The notes under the pieces are model-generated. The model searched no databases. It was given only the letters and a program-made list of their open reading frames with translations, and was not told the DNA's origin. From NCBI GenBank assembly GCA_036961205.1, contig JBALVI010000001.1, positions 1,116,001 through 1,180,000 of the forward strand: 64,000 nucleotides of DNA, in the 5' to 3' direction. This DNA comes from CALJFL01 sp036961205. Its GTDB lineage: Bacteria; Pseudomonadota; Gammaproteobacteria; Pseudomonadales; Halieaceae. Positions 52,659 through 59,094 of this stretch are shown here, one piece after another. The number at the start of each line of letters is the position of its first letter. Positions within the stretch are counted from its first letter, which is position 1. The position numbers and the translations under genes were made by a program.

Positions 52659-53543
52659 TTATTGCGTGGCGAGCATGCCCCAATCTGATACGGGGTTGAG
52701 CGCCAGACGAACATTGTCGATCAGCCGGGTGCTGCCCAGCTTGGCAGCTACGAGGATTGCGACTTCCTCCGTATCTTCGTTAATCGCGCGCAGGGTTTGG
52801 GCGTCGCGGATGGCAAAGTAGTCAGGCTCGAATCCCGCCTGTAGCAGGCGCATGCGGGCGTGGGACTCTAATTGCAGGAAGTTATCGAAGCCACAGGCGA
52901 TGGCTTCGCGACAGTCCATCAGGGTTTGGTGCAGGATAGGAGCGCGGTCGCGCTGCTCGGTGTTGAGGTATCCATTGCGCGAGCTCAGCGCCAGGCCATC
53001 CTCTGCGCGGGCAGTCGCCACGCCAACGATTTCGATGGGTATGTACAGATCTTTAACCATCTTGCGAATAATAGAGAGCTGCTGAAAATCTTTCTCGCCA
53101 AAGAGCGCTACGTCGGGCTGAACAATATTAAATAGCTTGCTGACGACGGTGGAAACACCATCAAAATGGCCAGGTCGGTTGGTGCCACACAGGGTCTCGG
53201 ATAAATCGGGTACCTGAACCTGGGTTTGTGTGTCCATACCTTCCGGGTAGATCTCCTCGACCCCGGGAGCATAGAGGAGATGGGCGCCTTCTGAAAATAG
53301 CTTTTCCTTGTCAGCGGCCAGCGTGCGCGGATAGGCGTCCAAATCATCATTGGGGCCAAACTGCAGGGGATTGACGAAAATGCTGACGACGACCAGATCA
53401 GCAAGAGTCTGCGCCTTGCGCACCAGCTGAAGATGGCCGTTATGCAAATTGCCCATCGTCGGCACGAATGCAACGCTTTGACCTTCGTCACGAGCCTTGT
53501 TCAGGGCCGATTTCAGGGCCGAATTTTTTGTATAAGTTCGCAT
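52659..53543 (-). CDS. panC: Pantothenate synthetase
   Basis: This 294-residue enzyme condenses pantoate and beta-alanine with ATP. PTMGNLHNGHLQLV is the HIGH-type motif, FGEKDFQQL and LALSSRNGYL are the other conserved blocks. Start ATG 53543 follows GGAGATAGGGAAG. It is 178 nt downstream of panB, an unusually large gap for this pair. Confidence 0.96.
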   Translation of the reverse strand: MRTYTKNSALKSALNKARDEGQSVAFVPTMGNLHNGHLQLVRKAQTLADLVVVSIFVNPLQFGPNDDLDAYPRTLAADKEKLFSEGAHLLYAPGVEEIYPEGMDTQTQVQVPDLSETLCGTNRPGHFDGVSTVVSKLFNIVQPDVALFGEKDFQQLSIIRKMVKDLYIPIEIVGVATARAEDGLALSSRNGYLNTEQRDRAPILHQTLMDCREAIACGFDNFLQLESHARMRLLQAGFEPDYFAIRDAQTLRAINEDTEEVAILVAAKLGSTRLIDNVRLALNPVSDWGMLATQ

Positions 53544-53671
53544 ATCTTCCCTATCTCCAATTAGCGGAAATGGTTGACGCTAAACCCCGGGGTAGCTACA
53601 ACATGCTCAGCAGCTGCCACCGGTGCGGGCAGGAAATTATGCCCGATGCGATATGCGCCAGCAACGGCTTT

Positions 53672-53706
53672 TTATTCAATATTCACACTTATCTGTGACT
53701 GAATAA
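53672..53706. promoter_or_regulatory. 35-bp palindrome in the panB-panC gap
   Basis: TTATTCA (53672-53678) pairs with TGAATAA (53700-53706), and inside it TCACA (53683-53687) with TGTGA (53694-53698). No T tract follows in either direction, so it is more like an operator or RNA structure than a terminator. Confidence 0.45.
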
Positions 53707-53721
53707 CGCTCGCGCCAGCTA

Positions 53722-54516
53722 TCAAGCCTTGTAGGAGTGCTCTTCGCGGGGATAGGTGCCTGCTTTAACGGCTTCTACGAACTCTTTTAGCGCGTCCTGG
53801 ACCGTGTTGCCCCCGGTCATGAAGTTCTGAACAAAGCGGGCAGAGTGCTCCGAAAGTCCCAACAAGTCGTGCATTACCAATACCTGGGCGTCGGTGCCAG
53901 GTCCTGCGCCGATACCGATGACGGGAATATCGAGTTTTTCGCTGATGTCGCTGGCCAAGTGAGAGGGAATACACTCAAGCACCAGTAGACTGGCCCCGGC
54001 ATCCTGAATTTCCACAGCGTCGGCCAGAATAGACTTCGCTTCTTTGGGGGTGCGGCCCTGGACTTTGAAGCCGCCAAAGGTGTTCACCGATTGTGGCGTC
54101 AAACCCAGGTGTGCACACACCGGGATGCCCCGTTCAACCAGCATACTGATGGTTTCGCTGAGCCAGGTACCACCCTCCATTTTTACCATCTGGGCGCCGG
54201 CTTGCATCAGCGCGGTGGCGTTTTCCATAGTTTGCTCAGCCGTGGTGTAACTCATGAACGGCAGGTCGGCCATGACCAGAGAGTGGGGTTGGGCGCGGGT
54301 CACACAGGCCGTGTGATAGACCATTTCCTCTACGGTAACCGGGATGGTGCTGTCGTAGCCCTGTAAAACCATGCCCAGCGAGTCGCCAACCAGAATAGTT
54401 TCAGCGCCGGCTTCACTCACCAGGCGAGCAAAGGTTGCGTCATAGGCGGTAATGCAAACAAACTTTTCCCCGGCGGCCTTCATTTTGTCGAGGGTGCTGA
54501 CTGTAACTTTACCCAT
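53722..54516 (-). CDS. panB: 3-methyl-2-oxobutanoate hydroxymethyltransferase
   Basis: This 264-residue enzyme makes ketopantoate from alpha-ketoisovalerate and methylene-tetrahydrofolate. ITAYDATFARLVSEAGAETILVGDSLGM, in parts, and HLGLTPQSVN identify it; the metal-binding Asp/Asp/Glu set is conserved in GDSLG, EEMVYH and ECIPS. It lies 5 nt after the deoxynucleoside kinase gene. Confidence 0.97.
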   Translation of the reverse strand: MGKVTVSTLDKMKAAGEKFVCITAYDATFARLVSEAGAETILVGDSLGMVLQGYDSTIPVTVEEMVYHTACVTRAQPHSLVMADLPFMSYTTAEQTMENATALMQAGAQMVKMEGGTWLSETISMLVERGIPVCAHLGLTPQSVNTFGGFKVQGRTPKEAKSILADAVEIQDAGASLLVLECIPSHLASDISEKLDIPVIGIGAGPGTDAQVLVMHDLLGLSEHSARFVQNFMTGGNTVQDALKEFVEAVKAGTYPREEHSYKA

Positions 54517-54521
54517 CGTGG

Positions 54522-55220
54522 CTATCCAAAGAAAGTGGGGTTGAAATAGTGGCGTCCGCTGCGTATGTCTAACAGATAATCAACCAGGTGCTGGTAATCT
54601 GATTGGCTGTTCACCAGATCGATCTCACTGGCGTTTACAATCAGCAGCGGAGCGCCATCGTAATACAGAAAAAACTCACTGTACACTTCGTTCAAGCGCT
54701 CCAGATAGTCGCGGTCCAGGGTCTGTTCGTAGGCGTGACCACGGCTCTGAATACGCGATAATAGAACGTCTGTAGATGCCTGCAGATAGATCACCAGGTC
54801 GGGTTTTGGGGCGTCTATGGTGAGCTGATGATAGACCTTTTCGTAGAGCTGAAACTCGTCGCTGTCGAGGTTGATACGGGCAAATAGCGGATCTTTTTCA
54901 ATCAGGAAATCGGAGACTCGCACTGGTTCGAAAATGTCGGCTTGACGTAAATCCTGGATTTTTTGGGCCCGTTGAAACAGGAAAAAAAGTTGGGTCGCCA
55001 ACGCTGCCTGCTTGCGATTGCGATAAAACCGCTCCAGAAAAGGGTTTTCTTCGGCTTCCTCAAGCAGCGTCTGGTAGTTGAAGCTATCGGCCAGTCGCTT
55101 GGCCAGTGTGGTCTTGCCGACCCCAATGGGGCCCTCGACCGCGATGAAGGCGGGTGGCGTACGACCCTTCAAATCTACGTTGATTGCCCCGCTTTGTTCA
55201 ATCAATCCAAGGCTCTCCAT
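54522..55220 (-). CDS. Deoxynucleoside kinase (dNK family)
   Basis: This 232-residue P-loop kinase has VEGPIGVGKTTLAKRLA (near 27-43), the DRE-like motif near VRVSDFLIEKDPLFA and the LID arginines in LSRIQSRGHAYEQ. It phosphorylates deoxyadenosine- or deoxyguanosine-type nucleosides. Position between folK and panB is the usual one in Pseudomonas-like genomes, where it is often unnamed. Confidence 0.9.
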   Translation of the reverse strand: MESLGLIEQSGAINVDLKGRTPPAFIAVEGPIGVGKTTLAKRLADSFNYQTLLEEAEENPFLERFYRNRKQAALATQLFFLFQRAQKIQDLRQADIFEPVRVSDFLIEKDPLFARINLDSDEFQLYEKVYHQLTIDAPKPDLVIYLQASTDVLLSRIQSRGHAYEQTLDRDYLERLNEVYSEFFLYYDGAPLLIVNASEIDLVNSQSDYQHLVDYLLDIRSGRHYFNPTFFG

Positions 55221-55230
55221 TGCAGTAAAT

Positions 55231-55728
55231 TCAAATTTCCAGCTGCTGCGAGGTTGGCTGAAGATCTTCCCCTGGGCAGTCAGCTGCTAATGTACCAAGT
55301 TCTTTCCCGTCGGGCAGCACCAATTTCGAGTCCGCAAGATCGAGCAGGGGCTGTAGCACGAATTTTCTTAAGGCCAGGCCGGGGTGAGGGATTTGCAGAT
55401 CGGGAAGGTCTACTACTTGGCCATCGTACAACAGAATGTCCAGATCCAGTGTTCTCGGACCCCAGCGTTCCAGTCGTTCTCTGCCCTGCAACAGTTCAAT
55501 GTGTTGCAGGGCCCGCAGCAGTGCTAGCGGCGCCAGTGTGGTGTTCATTGCCATCACTGCGTTCAGGTACTCTGGCTGATCCTGCGGGCCCATAGGAGGG
55601 CTGCGGTAGACCCGAGACACGGCATGATCGCTGGTCCCGGGGAGTTTGCAAAGGGCGGTTACCGCGGTGGCCAACTGTATGCTCGGCTCCTGCAGGTTGG
55701 AGCCCATACCGAGGTACGTGCGAATCAT
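55231..55728 (-). CDS. folK: 6-hydroxymethyl-dihydropterin pyrophosphokinase
   Basis: This 165-residue enzyme transfers pyrophosphate from ATP to the pterin in folate synthesis. Key blocks are YLGMGSNLQEP at the start and WGPRTLDLDILLYDGQ. Its start overlaps the pcnB stop by 4 nt. It supplies the substrate of the FolP encoded at 36.9 kb. Confidence 0.97.
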   Translation of the reverse strand: MIRTYLGMGSNLQEPSIQLATAVTALCKLPGTSDHAVSRVYRSPPMGPQDQPEYLNAVMAMNTTLAPLALLRALQHIELLQGRERLERWGPRTLDLDILLYDGQVVDLPDLQIPHPGLALRKFVLQPLLDLADSKLVLPDGKELGTLAADCPGEDLQPTSQQLEI

Positions 55729-57011
55729 GTTGGCGGTGGCGGTTTCCGGCTTCGGTTACGGCGTCTGGGGCGGCCGCTGCCGCCTGAGCCGGCTTGCTCC
55801 AATCGTTGTTCCAGCGGTAGCGTTTGGAATTCGGTCCACCAATCGCCCAGCCCGCCTGTGTCTTCGCCCGCCTGCTCGCGCAGCAGCAAAAAGTCATAGG
55901 CCGCACGGAAACGGCGCTGATCAACCAACTCGGCCGTCCGGCGTCCCGTTTGCTTCTCCAGCCGCAGTTGAAATTCCCAGATTTCTCGCATGGGCATGCT
56001 GAATCGTTTGGGGATAGAAATCCACTGTGCTGCCTCAGCGACGGTTTGTTGACCGGCGCTATGGAGGGCTCCGTGAGCGGAGTCGCCGCGCTCGCGCAAC
56101 TGCTCAGCCAGGCGCTCGGTTACCGGCCACAGTAGTGCAGCAATTATAAATGCAGGAGTAACCGGTTTTTGAGCCTTCAGCCGCGCGTCGGTATTGCCCA
56201 TCGCCGCCTGCACCAGTATCAGGGAGCGAGGGTCGGCACGTAGCCGTTCATTGCTGGATGGGAACAGGTAGCGCAGTAAATCGTACTCAAGCAGCAGCTC
56301 AAATGTGCGCTCGGCGTAACCGGCGAGAAACAGTTTGAGAAATTCGTCAAATAAGCGTGCCGCAGGAATCTCAGCCAGGAGTCGGGCACATTCAGGTATG
56401 GCTGCAGCAGTAGACGCTTCGATTTCAAAACCGAGCTTGGCGGCAAATCGCACGACCCGCAACATACGCACCGGATCTTCCCGATAGCGCTGCGCTGGAT
56501 CACCGATAATGGCGATATTCTTTCGATTGAGATCATCGAGGCCGTCTACGTGGTCATACACTTCAAATGAAGCGGAGTCGTAATAAAGGGCATTGACTGT
56601 GAGGTCCCGGCGAACGGCGTCTTCTTCCAGGGTTCCGAAGACGTTGTCGCGCAATAGTAGCCCTTTGTCAGATTGGCGAGAATGGCCGGTGGAGGGCTGC
56701 TCTTCGTCGCTGTCGTGGTGGCCGCGGAAGGTTGTGACCTCAATAATCTCTCGGCCAAACCGTACGTGCACAATTCTAAATCTGCGACCGATCAGGCGAG
56801 AGTTGCGAAATAGCTCGTGCACCTCCTCGGGGGTCGCATCGGTGGCGACATCAAAATCTTTAGGGTGTCCGCCCAGCAGTAGATCGCGAACAGCTCCGCC
56901 GACCAGATAGGCCTGAAAGCCACCGTTGCGCAGCCGGGACATTACCTTTAAGGCACTGTCGCTTATATTTTTTCGGGATACGCAGTGCTGATCCCGTGGG
57001 ATTACCTTCAA
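55725..57011 (-). CDS. pcnB: Poly(A) polymerase I
   Basis: This 428-residue nucleotidyltransferase adds 3' poly(A) to RNAs and promotes decay. AYLVGGAVRDLLLGGHPKDFDVATDATP holds, in pieces, the catalytic GG and DFD residues, RFRIVHVRFG follows, and the tail is basic (GRPRRRNRSRK). The first codon is TTG 57011, and no ATG lies in frame nearby; a 3-codon ATG frame (57019-57008) overlaps it. E. coli pcnB also uses a poor start (AUU), which keeps PAP I low. Confidence 0.93.
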   Translation of the reverse strand: MKVIPRDQHCVSRKNISDSALKVMSRLRNGGFQAYLVGGAVRDLLLGGHPKDFDVATDATPEEVHELFRNSRLIGRRFRIVHVRFGREIIEVTTFRGHHDSDEEQPSTGHSRQSDKGLLLRDNVFGTLEEDAVRRDLTVNALYYDSASFEVYDHVDGLDDLNRKNIAIIGDPAQRYREDPVRMLRVVRFAAKLGFEIEASTAAAIPECARLLAEIPAARLFDEFLKLFLAGYAERTFELLLEYDLLRYLFPSSNERLRADPRSLILVQAAMGNTDARLKAQKPVTPAFIIAALLWPVTERLAEQLRERGDSAHGALHSAGQQTVAEAAQWISIPKRFSMPMREIWEFQLRLEKQTGRRTAELVDQRRFRAAYDFLLLREQAGEDTGGLGDWWTEFQTLPLEQRLEQAGSGGSGRPRRRNRSRKPPPPT

Positions 57012-57029
57012 GCAATCATGCCTATTTCG

Positions 57030-57420
57030 ATGTGTCAGAAGCCGCGGAGTTTAGCATAAACATTGGAACTGACGGTGTAGGCCAGACAGAAATTCGGAAG
57101 GTTGATAAGTTGATGGGGAAAACGCCGTTTCCCCCATCCAGGTCTCTCTCGAGTTTTATTGTTATTTCTGAGTATCGTTATTGTTATTGGGACACAAGAA
57201 AGTTCGGTCTTGTTCAAGTGTCCTGATTATTTCTATCAAACTGGTATATAAACAAGTGGTCTATATGTCAGAAAGATGGCGAGAAAGGTAACACTGGGCT
57301 CGCCTGGCAGCGTCTAACGACGGCAATAAATTGAAGGGGAAGTAAACTTCCCCATCCAGGTCCATAGTGAGTATCTTATTGTTATTACAGCAGATTTTTA
57401 TTTTTATTGTTGTAGCTGCC
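57030..57420 (-). ncRNA. crcZ: CrcZ-like CbrB-activated sRNA
   Basis: On the minus strand, downstream of a sigma-54 promoter, lie at least four A-rich AAnAAnAA-type motifs (complements of TTATTGTTATT at 57376-57386, 57177-57188 and 57155-57166, and of TTTTTATTTTTATTG at 57394-57413), the known Hfq/Crc-binding signature. Two stem-loops follow copies of the modules, GGGGAAG-CTTCCCC (57336-57353) and GGGGAAA-TTTCCCC (57114-57134), each next to ACCTGGAT. Location between cbrB and pcnB equals crcZ in Pseudomonas (about 400 nt). The 3' end is uncertain; no clear terminator is seen. Confidence 0.75.
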
Positions 57421-57428
57421 TCACATAG

Positions 57429-57444
57429 TGCAGTGTGCGTGCCA
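57429..57444 (-). promoter_or_regulatory. Sigma-54 promoter of crcZ
   Basis: The minus strand reads TGGCACG-N4-CTGCA, one mismatch from the -24/-12 consensus with correct GG-GC spacing. Predicted transcript start is near 57419. Confidence 0.8.
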
Positions 57445-57518
57445 ACTATCTTTAAAGCTTTTTAAAACAACGGCTTACAATAAAGTGTGAATATTCACCC
57501 TCATCCCGGAGGGCTATT

Positions 57519-57544
57519 TGTTACCTTTCTACTCTGGAATAACA
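57519..57544 (-). promoter_or_regulatory. CbrB-type upstream activator site
   Basis: The minus strand reads TGTTAT-N14-GTAACA, one base from the TGTTAC-N14-GTAACA consensus I recall for Pseudomonas CbrB. It is about 75-100 nt upstream of the sigma-54 promoter. A second perfect palindrome GTGAATATTCAC (57487-57498) lies between them. Confidence 0.65.
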
Positions 57545-57568
57545 GGGGTATCCGGGTGCAGGTAACGC

Positions 57569-59005
57569 TCAGGAAGCAACTTTTTTGCCGCGACTGGCGC
57601 TGCCTCCAGCCTTCTTGCGCGGTATTTCAAACCGCTGGCGGCGCTCCCATAGGCACTTTCTGCTGATCCCCAGTTTCTGTGCCAACTCGGTTTCACTCAT
57701 GGAGTCCTGATGCTCCAGTACAAAACGCTGGAAGTAGTCTTCCAGTGACAAGTCTTCTGCCGGGTCGGTTCTAACTTGCGGCTCGCGGGACTGTTGTTGC
57801 ACCCCGATCCCCGCTTGCCCGCGTATCCGATTGATGTTGACCAACTCAAGGTCAATGCCCAACGCTTCATTGTCGATCTCGTTGCCGTCGGTAAGTACCA
57901 CGGCGCGCTCTATGGCATGCTCTAGTTCGCGTACATTGCCGGGCCACTGGTAAGTGGTAATGGCCTGGATGGCCCTAGGCGATAGAATCAAATTGTCTCG
58001 TGACAGGCGCGCGGCCTGTTCTTGTAACATGCGTTCAGCCAGATGCAGAATATCTTTGCCCCGCTCTCGCAGTGGCGGCAGTGACAATCGCAGGACGTTA
58101 ATGCGGTAGTAGAGGTCCTGGCGAAATTGACCCTCAGCGGCCAGCGTTGGCAGGTTGCGGTGGGTGGCACATATCAATCGTACATCGACCTTGCGCGAGT
58201 GCACCGAGCCAATTCTCCGTATCTCACCTTCTTGAATGAAGCGCAGCAGGCGAGCCTGTGCTTCCATGGGCAATTCGCCAATTTCGTCGAGAAAAAGTGT
58301 TCCGCCATCCGCCGCTTCAATCAGGCCCATGCGACTGGCGTTGGCGCCGGTAAAGGCTCCCTTCTCGTAGCCGAACAGCTCGGACTCAATCAGTGTTTCA
58401 GGAATTGCAGCGCAGTTTACCGAGATCAGTGTCTTGGCGCCGCGCTGACTAAGTTCGTGCACACTACGTGCGACAAGCTCCTTGCCGGTGCCGGTTTCAC
58501 CCAGTACCAAGACAGTAGAGTCTGTCGGGGCGAATCGTTCGATATGGTCAAACAGGGTGACCATGGGTGGGCAGTTACCTATGATTCCCACGAGTTTGAC
58601 TTTGCTATTCTTGCCCCGGCTTTTGCTGCTGTCTGGCTCGAGGTCCCTGACTATTGGGTGATCTGTGATGATCCGCTGCACAGCGTTGACCAGATCACCG
58701 TGATCAAAAGGTTTGGCGATGTAGTCGACGGCACCCATGCGCATTGAGTCGACGGCGGAGCGCAGGCTGGCGTAACTGGTCATGATCAATACCGGCACAT
58801 CGCCCGCTCGTTTAATCAAGTCTGTGCCCGGTGCGCCGGGTAGGCGCAGGTCGCTGATAATCAGATCGTAGTCGGTAAGTGAGTACTTGTTCTCGGCTTC
58901 CTGCACCGAAGCCGCTTCGGCGACTTCGTAGTTGTTTCTTTCCAGTAGGCGGCGCAGGGCGGTGCGGATTACCGATTCATCTTCGACCACAAGAATCTGC
59001 TGCAT
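57569..59005 (-). CDS. cbrB: Sigma-54-dependent response regulator CbrB
   Basis: This 478-residue NtrC-type regulator has a receiver domain with phospho-acceptor Asp52 (LIISDLRLPG), an AAA+ domain with Walker A GETGTGKE, the sigma-54 contact motif GAFTGA and GGTLFLDEIGELP, and a C-terminal Fis-type HTH (SETELAQKLGISRKCLWERR). It is paired with CbrA and by analogy activates crcZ. Gene order cbrA-cbrB-crcZ-pcnB supports the name. Confidence 0.9.
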   Translation of the reverse strand: MQQILVVEDESVIRTALRRLLERNNYEVAEAASVQEAENKYSLTDYDLIISDLRLPGAPGTDLIKRAGDVPVLIMTSYASLRSAVDSMRMGAVDYIAKPFDHGDLVNAVQRIITDHPIVRDLEPDSSKSRGKNSKVKLVGIIGNCPPMVTLFDHIERFAPTDSTVLVLGETGTGKELVARSVHELSQRGAKTLISVNCAAIPETLIESELFGYEKGAFTGANASRMGLIEAADGGTLFLDEIGELPMEAQARLLRFIQEGEIRRIGSVHSRKVDVRLICATHRNLPTLAAEGQFRQDLYYRINVLRLSLPPLRERGKDILHLAERMLQEQAARLSRDNLILSPRAIQAITTYQWPGNVRELEHAIERAVVLTDGNEIDNEALGIDLELVNINRIRGQAGIGVQQQSREPQVRTDPAEDLSLEDYFQRFVLEHQDSMSETELAQKLGISRKCLWERRQRFEIPRKKAGGSASRGKKVAS

Positions 59006-59094
59006 CAGGTGTTACCTATCGAGGCTTAGAGACACAAGATACTCTTCCTAATTCTACTTTTCCAGTAAATACAGGAACTTGGAGTGTCACCGGG

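Noticed and set aside
53607..53702. 31-codon frame with CxxCG in the panB-panC gap
   Set aside because: It is very short, without ribosome site, and ends inside the palindrome; coding is not supported.
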